From assembly GCA_035430165.1 (NCBI GenBank), contig DAOMGE010000002.1, positions 66,484 through 130,483 on the forward strand: 64,000 bases of DNA. Reading direction: 5' to 3'. This DNA is from UBA7239 sp035430165 (GTDB taxonomy: Bacteria > Pseudomonadota > Gammaproteobacteria > Pseudomonadales > UBA7239). Each line of letters begins with the position of its first letter. Position 1 is the first letter of the stretch. The position numbers were made by a program, and so were the translations under genes. Of this stretch, positions 52,261 through 61,394 are shown piece by piece. The notes under the pieces were generated by a model. That model made no database searches. It was not told the origin of the DNA and worked only from the letters and a program-made list of their open reading frames with translations.

Positions 52261-54060
52261 ATGCCGTCCTACAGCGCTCCGCTCCGCGACATCCACTTTG
52301 TCCTGAATGAATTGCTCGACAGCGCCAGCCATTACGGCAGCCTGCAAGGCTGTGAACCGGTATCGCCCGACGAGATGCTGGCCATCATCGACAGTGGCCG
52401 CCAGTTTGCGGAGGAAGTGTTGCAGCCGCTGAATAAATCCGGCGACGAGCAAGGCTGCAAATTTGAAAACGGCAAGGTCACGATTCCCGCAGGATTTGCC
52501 GACGCGTTTCACCAGTACTGCGCGGATGGCTGGCAGGGTTTCGGTGTGCCGGTTGCGCACGGTGGCCAGGGTTTGCCGGGTTCACTGGGCATGGTGGTAA
52601 ACGAAATGATGGGCGCAGCGAATTGGGCGTGGACCATGTATCCCGGTCTGGCGCATGCGCCGGTGACCTGTTTATTGCACGGCGGCACGCCGGAACAGCA
52701 GGCCATGTTTCTGCCGAAAATTGTGTCAGGCGAATGGGCTGGCACGATGTGTCTGACGGAAGCGCATTGCGGTTCGGATGTCGGTTTGTTGCGCACGAAA
52801 GCGGTGAAGCAAGCAGACGGCTCGTACAAGATCAGTGGCACCAAGATTTTTATTTCTGCCGGCGAACATGACATCACGTCCAACATCATCCATGCCGTGC
52901 TGGCGCGCGTCGAAGGTGCGCCGAAAGGCACCAAAGGAATTTCGCTATTTATCGTGCCAAAAATTAACGTGAATGCCGACGGCTCACTCGGCGCAGCAAA
53001 CAATGTGAATTGCGGATCGATTGAAAAGAAAATGGGCCTGAAAGGTTCTGCGACTTGCGTGATGAATTTTGACGGCGCTACCGGTTATCTGGTGGGCGAA
53101 GAAAATCGCGGTCTCGAAATCATGTTCAACATGATGAACTCGGCGCGTCTTGGCACGGGTCTACAGGGATTGGCACTCGGTGAGGCGTCTTTTCAGGGTG
53201 CGCTGAAGTATGCGCGTGAACGTTTGCAGATGCGTTCGCTGACGGGCAAGAAAAATCCGGACGGCGAAGCCGATCCGATTATCGTGCATCCGGATGTGCG
53301 CCGCATGCTGATGACGCAAAAAGCCATCGTCGAAGGCCAGCGTGCATTCCTGTACTGGTGCTCACAACTGGTCGACAAGACCCATTTTGCACCGACAGCA
53401 GAGGAGAAAAAATCGGCAGAGGATTTGCTCGGTCTACTCACGCCGATTGCCAAGGCATTCTGTACCGAAACCGGTGTCGAAGTGTGCAATATTGGTATCC
53501 AGGTCTTCGGCGGCCACGGCTACATCCACGAACACGGCATGGAGCAGATTGCGCGCGATGTGCGCATCTCCACCATTTACGAAGGCACTACCGGCATCCA
53601 GGCGCTGGATCTGATCGGTCGCAAGGTGATGGGTTCTGGCGGTGAGCTGCTGCGCAATTTCACCAAAGTGATCCACAAGTTTTGCGAGGCCCACAAGGAT
53701 GCAGCCGACATGGCGCCGTTTTGCGCACAACTGTCAGACGTGAACAAACAGTGGGGCGAATTGACGATGGCGATTGGTGAGCGCGCGATGAAAGATGCCG
53801 AAGAAGTCGGCGCGGCATCCGTCGATTACACGATGTATTCCGGCTACATCGCCCTCGCGTATATGTGGGCGCAGATGGCGCAGGTCGCGCAGGCAAAAAT
53901 AGCAGCAGGCGCTGACAGTGACGGCTTCTATGCGGCCAAACTCGCCACCGCGCGCTTCTACTTTGCACGCATTCTGCCGCGTACCGGTTTCCACTATGCT
54001 GCCGCGTTGGCGGGTGCGGAAACGGTGATGGCGATTGCGGAAGAAAAATTCGCGTTCTAG
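52261..54060 (+). CDS. Acyl-CoA dehydrogenase, large (about 600-residue) type
   Basis: The 599-residue product has FGVPVAHGGQGLPGS, MCLTEAHCGSDVGLL (FAD-binding), GYLVGEENRGLEIMF and STIYEGTTGIQALDL, which holds the catalytic base glutamate. A C-terminal extension is typical of the large acyl-CoA dehydrogenases related to DmdC/FadE5. It removes two hydrogens from an acyl-CoA. A role with the steroid-type genes nearby is inferred. The start MPSYSAPLRDIHFV at 52261 is the family start. Confidence 0.92.
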   Translation: MPSYSAPLRDIHFVLNELLDSASHYGSLQGCEPVSPDEMLAIIDSGRQFAEEVLQPLNKSGDEQGCKFENGKVTIPAGFADAFHQYCADGWQGFGVPVAHGGQGLPGSLGMVVNEMMGAANWAWTMYPGLAHAPVTCLLHGGTPEQQAMFLPKIVSGEWAGTMCLTEAHCGSDVGLLRTKAVKQADGSYKISGTKIFISAGEHDITSNIIHAVLARVEGAPKGTKGISLFIVPKINVNADGSLGAANNVNCGSIEKKMGLKGSATCVMNFDGATGYLVGEENRGLEIMFNMMNSARLGTGLQGLALGEASFQGALKYARERLQMRSLTGKKNPDGEADPIIVHPDVRRMLMTQKAIVEGQRAFLYWCSQLVDKTHFAPTAEEKKSAEDLLGLLTPIAKAFCTETGVEVCNIGIQVFGGHGYIHEHGMEQIARDVRISTIYEGTTGIQALDLIGRKVMGSGGELLRNFTKVIHKFCEAHKDAADMAPFCAQLSDVNKQWGELTMAIGERAMKDAEEVGAASVDYTMYSGYIALAYMWAQMAQVAQAKIAAGADSDGFYAAKLATARFYFARILPRTGFHYAAALAGAETVMAIAEEKFAF

Positions 54061-54148
54061 CGATAACGCCAGGCGTCTTGCTACTCAACGACATCGCTTG
54101 CTAGAGTCGGGCCCATCAGTAATACCAACCGCTTGCAAGGGACGCCCC

Positions 54149-55678
54149 ATGCGTACATTCGCCAAAACCTTCTCCCTTCTTGTGCTCTTGTATTGCTTGG
54201 CGCCTGCCGCGCATGCCAACACCGCGGTAGCTATCGCGGCAGGCGATAGCCACAACTGCGTCCTCACCAGCGCGGGCGCCGTGCAATGCTGGGGCAGTAA
54301 CGTTGCCGGCCAACTGGGCGATGGCACTACCAACCAACGCAACACTCCAGTGGCAGTCAGCGGGCTCACCAGTGGCGTTACCGCTATCGCGGCAGGCAAG
54401 AACCACACCTGCGCCCTCACCAGCGCCGGTGCCGTGAAATGTTGGGGTGACAACAATTACGGCGATCTCGGCAACAACGCTGACAGTCAAAGCGATACGC
54501 CGGTTGCGGTCCTGGGGCTCACCAGTGGCGTGATGGCTATCGCAGCGGGCGAAGACTACACCTGCGCACTGACCAGCACTGGCGCTGTGAAATGCTGGGG
54601 GGACAACTTCCACGGCCAACTCGGCGATAACACCACAATCACCCGCTTTACACCGGTTGCGGTTAACGGACTCTCCAGCGGCGTGACGGCTATCGCAGCT
54701 GGCTTTAACCACGCTTGCGCACTCATCAGTACCGGCGCCGTGAAGTGCTGGGGTTGGAACAGCTACGGCCAACTCGGCGATAACACCACCACGCAACGAA
54801 ACACGCCGGTTGCCGTCAGCGGGCTCACCAGTGGCGTGATAGCCATCGCCGCTGGCTACCAACACACCTGCGCACTCACCAGTGCCGGTGCCGTGCAGTG
54901 CTGGGGTTGGAACGGCAACGGCCAACTCGGCAATAACAGCTACACCACTCGTTACACACCGGTTGCCGTCAGCGGGCTCACCAGTGGCGTCACCGCTATC
55001 GCAGTAGGCGATGTCCATACCTGCGCCCTCACCAGTGCAGGCACCGTCAAATGTTGGGGCTACAACGGCTACGGCCAACTCGGTGATGGCACCACCACCA
55101 CCAACCGCCTCACACCAGTTGCCGTCAGCGGGCTCACCAGTGGCGTGACAGCCATCGCCGCTGGCTACCAACACATCTGCGCACTCATCAATACCGGTGG
55201 CGTGACCTGCTGGGGTAACAATGGCAGCGGCCAGCTCGGCGATGGCACCGTCCTTACCTCGTACAAACCGACCAGTGGAGTTGTGGGTTTTGATGATTTA
55301 GACGGTGACAGTGTAGCTGGCACGGCTGACGCATTACCAATGGATGCGGCGGCATCGGTAGACACCGATGGCGATGGCACGCCGGATAACTGGAACGCCG
55401 GTTGCAACACCACCTGCCAGACCAATTCCGGGCTGGGATTGGATGACTTCCCCTACAATCCTGCCGCATCAACAGACACCGACCACGACGGCAAACCCGA
55501 CAGCTGGAATGCCAATTGCGATGTCAGTTGCCAGAACAACTCCGGATTGGTGCTCGACGATGACAATGACGACGACGGCATCCCCAATGCGCTGGATCCA
55601 CAACTGAATTGGGTGCCGCTGACAGTTAACGGCACCTACAAAGGCTCATCCATCAGGGAACGTACCAGCAAACAATAA
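54149..55678 (+). CDS. Exported seven-repeat RCC1-type beta-propeller with calcium-binding-like tail
   Basis: The 509-residue product has a signal peptide (LLVLLYCLAPAAHA), then seven near-identical repeats of about 51 residues with the core HTCALTSAGAVKCWG and GQLGD, as in RCC1 propellers. Each repeat carries two cysteines, which may form disulfides. The tail (about 385-509) has Asp-rich runs (DTDGDGTPD, DTDHDGKPD, DDDNDDDGIPN), as in thrombospondin type 3 calcium sites, plus cysteine pairs. It is probably a secreted or surface binding protein. The repeats are also highly similar in DNA. Confidence 0.88.
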   Translation: MRTFAKTFSLLVLLYCLAPAAHANTAVAIAAGDSHNCVLTSAGAVQCWGSNVAGQLGDGTTNQRNTPVAVSGLTSGVTAIAAGKNHTCALTSAGAVKCWGDNNYGDLGNNADSQSDTPVAVLGLTSGVMAIAAGEDYTCALTSTGAVKCWGDNFHGQLGDNTTITRFTPVAVNGLSSGVTAIAAGFNHACALISTGAVKCWGWNSYGQLGDNTTTQRNTPVAVSGLTSGVIAIAAGYQHTCALTSAGAVQCWGWNGNGQLGNNSYTTRYTPVAVSGLTSGVTAIAVGDVHTCALTSAGTVKCWGYNGYGQLGDGTTTTNRLTPVAVSGLTSGVTAIAAGYQHICALINTGGVTCWGNNGSGQLGDGTVLTSYKPTSGVVGFDDLDGDSVAGTADALPMDAAASVDTDGDGTPDNWNAGCNTTCQTNSGLGLDDFPYNPAASTDTDHDGKPDSWNANCDVSCQNNSGLVLDDDNDDDGIPNALDPQLNWVPLTVNGTYKGSSIRERTSKQ

Positions 55679-55790
55679 CTCTCCATTTCGCATGCCGCTG
55701 CACAGGTAAGTGTGGCGTGCGTGCGGCCCTTGCGTGACAGTTGCGCTACAATTCCGCCTCTTTTTACTTCTCTGCAAAAGGGTACACACG

Positions 55791-56669
55791 ATGAACAAAG
55801 TCATGACGGCGGCTGATGTAGTCAGCCAGTTGCGCGATGGCATGACCATCGGCATTGGCGGCTGGGGTCCACGCCGCAAACCGATGGCGCTGATCCGCGA
55901 GATCCTCCGCTCCAATCTCAAAGATCTGACGGTGGTTGCCTACGGCGGTGCGGATGTCGGCATGCTGTGTGCTGCCGGTAAAGTGAAGAAAGTGGTGTTT
56001 GCGTTTGTATCACTGGATTTCATTCCTCTCGAACCGTATTTCCGCCAGGCGCGCCAGCAAGGCGCTATCGAGACGATGGAAATCGACGAAGGCATGTTCC
56101 TGCTCGGCCTGAAAGCGGCCGGCATGCGCGTACCGTTTATTCCGACACGTCTGGGTATCGGCACTGACGTGCTGAAATACAATCCCGATATCAAACTCAT
56201 CCAGTCGCCGTACGCGGATGGCAAAGAGTGGGTGGCGATGCCGGCGATCAAACTCGACGTTGCGCTGTTGCATGTGGATCGCGCAGACAGCCGCGGTGTG
56301 TGCCAGATCAAGGGTCCGGATCATTACATGGACGATTTGTTTGCACGCGCATCCGACAAAACCTTTGTCACTTGCGATGAGCTGGTTGAAACAGAATTTT
56401 TCCACAGTCAGGACGAAGCGCGTTTTGTTTTCTGGGAGCGTTCTGAAACTACTGGTGTTGTACATATTGCTGGCGGCGCACATCCAACATCGTGCGCACC
56501 GTTGTACGGTTTCGATGCGAAACACTTCAAGGAGTACAACGGCTCTGTGAAAGAAGAAGGTGGCTGGCAGGCGTATTTTGATAAGTACATTGCTTGCACA
56601 GAAAGCGAATATCTCGAAAAAGTGGGCGGCCTTGATGCGATCAAGAAACTGCCACTGCCCGTGTTTTAA
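55791..56669 (+). CDS. ipdA: Steroid ring-cleavage CoA hydrolase alpha subunit IpdA
   Basis: The 292-residue CoA-transferase-fold protein has LRDGMTIGIGGWGPRRKPMAL and TVVAYGGADVGMLCAAGKVK, closely resembling IpdA. With IpdB it opens ring C of the steroid intermediate COCHEA-CoA by hydrolysis. The start at 55791 gives the family N-terminus. ipdB follows 14 bases later. An alternative is a different CoA-transferase alpha subunit, but the glycine-rich N-terminal block supports IpdA. Confidence 0.9.
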   Translation: MNKVMTAADVVSQLRDGMTIGIGGWGPRRKPMALIREILRSNLKDLTVVAYGGADVGMLCAAGKVKKVVFAFVSLDFIPLEPYFRQARQQGAIETMEIDEGMFLLGLKAAGMRVPFIPTRLGIGTDVLKYNPDIKLIQSPYADGKEWVAMPAIKLDVALLHVDRADSRGVCQIKGPDHYMDDLFARASDKTFVTCDELVETEFFHSQDEARFVFWERSETTGVVHIAGGAHPTSCAPLYGFDAKHFKEYNGSVKEEGGWQAYFDKYIACTESEYLEKVGGLDAIKKLPLPVF

Positions 56670-56683
56670 TCAGGAGACCGACG

Positions 56684-57448
56684 ATGAGTGATTACAATCT
56701 GGTAGACCTGATTATCTGCGCCGCAGCACAAGCGTGGAAAGATGATGGCGAAGTATTGGCAACCGGCATCGGTGTAGTGCCGCGTCTCGCTGCATCGTTG
56801 TGCATGAAAAGCATCAACCCCGACATCATGATGACGGATTCCGAAGCGTGGATTGTGTCCGAGCCGGTGCCTGTCGGCCCGCGCGGTGATTACAAACCGA
56901 AATTTGAATCGTGGATGGGTTTCTCGCGTATTTTTGACAACGTGTGGGGCGGCAAGCGCCATGCGATGGTGGGCCCCACGCAAGTGGATCGCTTCGGCCA
57001 GGCCAACATTTCCATGATCGGTGCGGATTACAAAAAACCGAAAGCACAAATGCTCGGCGTGCGCGGTTTCCCCGGCAATTCCATCAACCATGCGAATTCT
57101 TTTTTCGTGCCGAACCACAATAAAAAAGTATTTGTGGAAGGTGAGTGCGACATGGTGGCATCCATCGGTTACAACGCGGCGCGCATGCCGAAAGGCTGGA
57201 GCGTGGATGAAGTGGATATCCGCTGGATCATCACCAATCTTTGCATCCTGGATTTCAGTGGCCCGAATCACCAGGTGGCGATCCGTTCACTGCATCCCGG
57301 CGTGACGGTCGAACAAGTGCAGGAAAACACCGGTTTCCCGTTGCATGTGCCGGCGAATATCCCGACGACAGCTTTGCCAACGGCAGAACAGATCGCGCTG
57401 TTGAATCAGGTTGATCCGCACAACATTCGCGCAACTGCACTGGGTTGA
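56684..57448 (+). CDS. ipdB: Steroid ring-cleavage CoA hydrolase beta subunit IpdB
   Basis: The 254-residue product begins with a helical segment (DLIICAAAQAWKDDGEVLATG), then IGVVPRLAASLC, and contains MVGPTQVDRFGQANISMIG and RGFPGNSINHANSFFVP, the IpdB pattern. It forms the active heterodimer with IpdA. AGGAG lies 8 bases before the ATG. A terminator-like hairpin follows its stop. Confidence 0.9.
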   Translation: MSDYNLVDLIICAAAQAWKDDGEVLATGIGVVPRLAASLCMKSINPDIMMTDSEAWIVSEPVPVGPRGDYKPKFESWMGFSRIFDNVWGGKRHAMVGPTQVDRFGQANISMIGADYKKPKAQMLGVRGFPGNSINHANSFFVPNHNKKVFVEGECDMVASIGYNAARMPKGWSVDEVDIRWIITNLCILDFSGPNHQVAIRSLHPGVTVEQVQENTGFPLHVPANIPTTALPTAEQIALLNQVDPHNIRATALG

Positions 57449-57471
57449 TGTAAAGAAAACCCTCTCCCCAG

Positions 57472-57508
57472 CCCCTCTCCCCGAACGGGAGAGGGGTTTT
57501 GTTTTTTT
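57472..57508. terminator. Terminator hairpin after ipdB
   Basis: CCCCTCTCCC-CGAAC-GGGAGAGGGG (57472-57496) followed by TTTTGTTTTTTT. It lies between convergent genes and also overlaps the stop of the thioesterase gene. Confidence 0.88.
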
Positions 57509-58184
57509 ATTTCCCGCGATCCGCCAGCTTCATCACACCCTCTGCAAAACTCACAAACAATCCCTCGCAACTTGCTGTCACTTTGCCATTGGCTGTGATG
57601 GTGCCCTGCATGACCAGTTTGCGCCCATGCACTTCTTTTACCGTGGCGTGCAACACCAGTTCCACGTTGAGTGGCGTCGGGTGGTGATAGCGCACCTGCA
57701 GGTTGCCGGTTGCACCGGTTTGTGAGGATAGCAACTGCGCGCAGCCAAGGAATTCATCAAACAGCGCGGCAACCCAGCCGCCGTGCGCGCATTTCGGCGG
57801 GCCTTCATACGCCCAGCCCAAGGTGATCCTTGCGTGTGCTTCTTTCTTGTCGTGATCCAGCCACATGTGCAGTGGCGGTGACATGGCGTTGGCGTGGCCG
57901 GCGATCGGCGTGGTTTCGCGCGACAACAAATGGTAGGTGCCGTTGTCAGTGGCGGTTTCTGCCCATGCCAGTCTGCCGGATACTTCAGGACTGTTGGCGC
58001 CTACCGGCATCACATTCGCCAGTGTCTTTTCCAGTGCCAGCAATTCGTCGTGTGCAATATCGTGAGTCAGCAGTTGTTCATTGATGCTGCGCAGTTGTGC
58101 AGCAATGCGGCGACGCGTAGCCCACACCGCGTTGTAGGGCGGCATCGGTTCGGGTGTGGAAAACGGTTGTTGGTGCGTGCTCAT
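57507..58184 (-). CDS. PaaI-like hotdog-fold thioesterase
   Basis: The 225-residue product has a C-terminal hotdog domain with CAHGGWVAALFDEFLGCAQ and NLQVRYHHPTPLNVELVL, typical of PaaI/YbgC-type acyl-CoA thioesterases. The acidic residue in FDEF is a likely catalytic one. The N-terminal 100 residues are a helical extension. It may hydrolyse acyl-CoA intermediates of the neighbouring catabolic genes; the substrate is unknown. Confidence 0.88.
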   Translation of the reverse strand: MSTHQQPFSTPEPMPPYNAVWATRRRIAAQLRSINEQLLTHDIAHDELLALEKTLANVMPVGANSPEVSGRLAWAETATDNGTYHLLSRETTPIAGHANAMSPPLHMWLDHDKKEAHARITLGWAYEGPPKCAHGGWVAALFDEFLGCAQLLSSQTGATGNLQVRYHHPTPLNVELVLHATVKEVHGRKLVMQGTITANGKVTASCEGLFVSFAEGVMKLADRGK

Positions 58185-58431
58185 GGGATGCTCCGGCGCA
58201 ACGACAAGGACGGTGAGGCAGGGTGCATTATCGACGTCGTGCGGATAACGGCCTACTAGGTATTACCGTGGCGGGCACGTACCAAAGCATGCGGGAACTC
58301 GGGTGTTTCCCGCATGTCTATCCGGGACTCGCTTTGCCTGTTGATCACAAAGCGGTGTGTGCAGCTTCCCGCAAGGCGATGCGCACTGTATGATCGCCTC
58401 CTCTTTTTATTACCGTTACAGGGAAACCCTC

Positions 58432-59259
58432 ATGAAGATTCGCGCTTTGGCCCAGACCCGTACCTTGGCGATTGTGGCTGCGAGCCTGCTCGCGCTCAGT
58501 GCTTGCAAGGAAGACAAGAAAGCAGATGCAGCGGCAGTGCCTGCTGCTGGCGCACTGGTCACACAGGACCAGAAAGTCAGCTACATCCTGGGTATGCAGG
58601 TGGGCGGCCAGTTCAAGGCGAACAACATGCCTATCGACCAGGACAGCTTTATCGAAGGCATCAAGACCGCCAAGGAAGGAAGCGAGCCCAAGCTGACCAA
58701 GGAGCAGATCCAGGAAACCATGATGGCTTTCCAGAACGACATGCAGAAAAAACATGAAGAACAGGAAAAAGCCCAGAAAGCTGAAATGGATGCCAAGGCA
58801 GCCCAGAACAAGATTGATGGTGAAAAATATCTGGCGGCCAACAAGGCCAAGCCGGGTGTGATCACCACCGCAAGTGGATTGCAGTATGAAGTGCTGGTTG
58901 AAGGCAAGGGCCCGAAACCGAAAGAGACGGACACTGTGACCGTGCATTACCGCGGTACGCTGGTCGATGGCACGGAATTCGACAGCTCGTACAAGCGCAA
59001 TGAACCGGCGACATTTGCCTTGAACGCGGTTATCCCGGGCTGGATCGAAGCACTGCAGTTGATGCCTGAAGGCTCCAAATGGAAGATCGTGTTGCCGTCT
59101 GACCTTGGTTACGGCCCTGGTGGCACTGGCGGCCCGATCGGCCCTAATGCGACGCTGATCTTTGAAGTGGAATTGCTGAAAGCGAGCGTTGCGCCAGAAA
59201 CGGCACCTGCACAGGAGCCAGCCAAGGCAGAAGCAGCCAAACCTGCCGCCAAGAAATAA
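58432..59259 (+). CDS. FKBP-type peptidyl-prolyl isomerase, lipoprotein (FkpA/Mip-like)
   Basis: The 275-residue product has a lipoprotein signal with lipobox LSAC (LLALSACKEDKK), a helical dimerisation domain (about residues 45-130) with a Lys/Glu-rich coiled coil, and an FKBP domain with VTVHYRGTLVDGTEFDSS, VIPGWIEALQLMPEG and PNATLIFEVEL. An Ala/Lys/Glu/Pro-rich tail follows. It should help fold outer-membrane proteins in the periplasm. The start at 58432 is set by the signal peptide. Confidence 0.95.
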   Translation: MKIRALAQTRTLAIVAASLLALSACKEDKKADAAAVPAAGALVTQDQKVSYILGMQVGGQFKANNMPIDQDSFIEGIKTAKEGSEPKLTKEQIQETMMAFQNDMQKKHEEQEKAQKAEMDAKAAQNKIDGEKYLAANKAKPGVITTASGLQYEVLVEGKGPKPKETDTVTVHYRGTLVDGTEFDSSYKRNEPATFALNAVIPGWIEALQLMPEGSKWKIVLPSDLGYGPGGTGGPIGPNATLIFEVELLKASVAPETAPAQEPAKAEAAKPAAKK

Positions 59260-59274
59260 TCCGGTGGTGCATGC

Positions 59275-59302
59275 AAAAAGCCGACCTACAGGTCGGCTTT
59301 TT
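59275..59302 (+). terminator. Terminator of the FKBP gene
   Basis: AAAAAGCCGACC-TACA-GGTCGGCTTTTT, 15 bases after the stop codon, with an A/T tract on each side so it could act both ways. Confidence 0.92.
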
Positions 59303-59413
59303 TGTGCCGGTCAGTTTTTTGTTTGCCCTATGGCAAAAAGTCATGGTATGCACCGACACAGCCGTGTATAAAAGAATGGCAGTTTCCAGTCACGAGCAGC
59401 ATTGAATCGCCTT

Positions 59414-59608
59414 ATGGATGAAGATCTCCACATCACCTTGCAACGTTTGCGTGAAGAGCATCGTGCGCTCGACGCAGACATCACCGCCATGCAGGGTCAG
59501 CCTTACTGTGACCAGCTTTTGTTGCAACGGATGAAGAAACGCAAGTTGTGGCTGAAGGATACGATTGTGCGTATCCAGAGCAAGCTGATTCCTGACCTGG
59601 ATGCCTGA
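59414..59608 (+). CDS. DUF465 (YdcH-like) small protein
   Basis: The 64-residue, mainly coiled-coil product has LREEHRALDADITAM and the LLQRMKKRKLWLKDTI block, the YdcH/DUF465 signature. Function unknown. The ATG at 59414 is preferred to a TTG at 59402. Confidence 0.88.
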   Translation: MDEDLHITLQRLREEHRALDADITAMQGQPYCDQLLLQRMKKRKLWLKDTIVRIQSKLIPDLDA

Positions 59609-59679
59609 ATCGCGCGCGTTGTTGCGATAACGTTTTGATGATGCTTCGATAATTACGATTCTGCCTGCGGTTTTTTTCT

Positions 59680-60744
59680 ATGGTTTTTTCCCTGCTCCCC
59701 GAAAAACAGCTGGTGATATCGCCAGCCCTGGCGACCACCATCGGCCTGGAGGAGGCTGTGTTGCTGGCGGTGCTGCATGAATTGTTTATGCACCGGGCGC
59801 AAAACGGCTGGTTGAAACTGGAGCAATCGACACTGCAGGCTTTCCTGCCTTTCTGGCAGCCGCAGGATGTGCAGCGTATCAGCGGCAGCCTGTGCGACAA
59901 GGGCATCCTGCAATTGCGTTCGGCGCCTTATCTCAGCAGCCATGTACTGGATTTCAGCCTGGCCGATGGCAGTGTCAGTCCGGCGCCGCCCGTTGCGGCA
60001 GCCACCACCCAGCCGCCGCCGTCGATTACCGGTCGCGCCACACTGCTGTCGCCCAACTGGCAGCCGGATGCCGAGTTGTTGCGCCAGTTGGCACAGCTGG
60101 GCGTCGCCCAGGAATTTGTGATGCAGCAAGTGCCGGAATTCGTGCGTTACTGGCGCGAGCGTGGCGAAGCACACCACGCCTGGGGCAACCGCTTCCTCAA
60201 GCAGGTGCTGCGCAACTGGCGTGAACAGGAGCAGCACGGTGCCCGGTTGCGTATGAATACGCCGATGGTTGATGGCTGGTTGCCGGGCATCGATGCAATC
60301 GAAATCCTTGAGCGTGCCGGTGTCAGCCGCGCATTTATCGATGACAGCGTCCCGGAATTTGTCCTGTACTGGCGTGAACGCGGCGACCAGTCCAGCACCT
60401 GGGACAGCAAGTTCCTGCAGCATGTGCGCAGGCAATGGGCAATCTTTACGGCGAAACTGGCGAACGATCCGACGCCGCGCCCGATCACGCCCGACTGGCA
60501 GCCGTCGGGCGATGTGTACGATATCCTGCAACTGGCCTCCATCGACGAGGCCTTTGCCCGCGCGCAGCTCAGTGAATTTGTGCTGTACTGGCTGGACAGC
60601 AAACAGGTTCACGCGAGCTGGAACAGCAAGTTCCTGCACCATGTAAAATACCGCTGGGCCAGACGCCACCAGCAGCCGTGGCAAGGGGAGACCGATGGAT
60701 TCATCGCAACACACACCGACCGTAGCTGGGCAGACGGGCTCTGA
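59680..60744 (+). CDS. Protein with three tandem DnaT-like ssDNA-binding domains
   Basis: The 354-residue product has an N-terminal winged-helix region (about 1-95), a Pro-rich linker, then three DnaT-like domains at about 120-185, 190-258 and 265-335. Each has a SPNWQPD/TPDWQPS-type start and an EFVxYWRERG motif followed by WxxKFLxHV. Primosomal DnaT has one such domain. Its last 50 bases overlap a phage-P-like gene, suggesting a two-protein helicase-loading unit for replication restart. The start has no strong ribosome binding site. Confidence 0.85.
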   Translation: MVFSLLPEKQLVISPALATTIGLEEAVLLAVLHELFMHRAQNGWLKLEQSTLQAFLPFWQPQDVQRISGSLCDKGILQLRSAPYLSSHVLDFSLADGSVSPAPPVAAATTQPPPSITGRATLLSPNWQPDAELLRQLAQLGVAQEFVMQQVPEFVRYWRERGEAHHAWGNRFLKQVLRNWREQEQHGARLRMNTPMVDGWLPGIDAIEILERAGVSRAFIDDSVPEFVLYWRERGDQSSTWDSKFLQHVRRQWAIFTAKLANDPTPRPITPDWQPSGDVYDILQLASIDEAFARAQLSEFVLYWLDSKQVHASWNSKFLHHVKYRWARRHQQPWQGETDGFIATHTDRSWADGL

Positions 60745-61300
60745 GCGCGAGGCAGTTATCGATGCGGTGAACCGGATGTTTGCCGAGTTTGCCCTCGTCT
60801 ACCACAACCAGTACCAGAAAGCCTTTCCCGACAAGGAAAAGCTGATGTACGCCAAGCGTCTCTGGATGTCGCACCTGTCCGCTTACACGGCAGAGCAGAT
60901 TCTGGCGGCAGGTCGTCAGGCCACCCATGAATCCGAATACTTGCCGACGGTGCGTGGTGTGCTGAAATACCTGGAAGCTGGCGTGGGTTTGCCGGATGCG
61001 CGCGATGCCTATCGCGAAGCCTGTCTCGCGCCATCCCCGAAGGTGGAGCAGTCCTGGTCGCATCCGGCGGTGTATCTGGCCGGTCTTGCCAGTGACTGGT
61101 TTTTCCTCGCCAGCCAGCCGGAAAAAACGGCATTCCCTGTGTACGAAAAACATTACCGCGAGCTGTGTGAGCGCGTCGCGCGCGGTGAGGCATTGCATAT
61201 CCCGGCAGTGCCGGCCTTGCCTGAGCAGATCCGCCAGCCGATGACACCGGAACAGCGTCACGCGGCGATGGAAGCCCTGCGCAAAACCGTCAAACTCTGA
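60695..61300 (+). CDS. Phage replication P-like protein, candidate helicase loader
   Basis: The 201-residue product has AVNRMFAEFALVYHNQYQKAF and RLWMSHLSAYTAEQILAAGRQA, and a conserved-looking SEYLPTVRGVLKYLE block, as in P-type replication proteins. Its ATG lies 50 bases inside the DnaT-like gene, with GGGGAG upstream. With the DnaT-like protein it may load the replicative helicase. It may be a domesticated phage gene, as no other phage gene is near. Confidence 0.75.
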   Translation: MDSSQHTPTVAGQTGSEREAVIDAVNRMFAEFALVYHNQYQKAFPDKEKLMYAKRLWMSHLSAYTAEQILAAGRQATHESEYLPTVRGVLKYLEAGVGLPDARDAYREACLAPSPKVEQSWSHPAVYLAGLASDWFFLASQPEKTAFPVYEKHYRELCERVARGEALHIPAVPALPEQIRQPMTPEQRHAAMEALRKTVKL

Positions 61301-61394
61301 CATCACGATTTTCCGCTTAGGTTGATCTGCATCTGTCGTGCAACGGGGCAGGTGCTAAGATTGTGCCTGTGATTTTCGGGTGGAGATGTAGTCG

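Noticed and set aside
54116..55174. A 352-residue repetitive minus-strand frame
   Set aside because: It mirrors the DNA repeats of the RCC1-type gene; it has no signal peptide or known fold.
60695..61300. A prophage
   Set aside because: One phage-P-like gene beside a DnaT-like gene is not enough; no integrase, structural or lysis genes are present.
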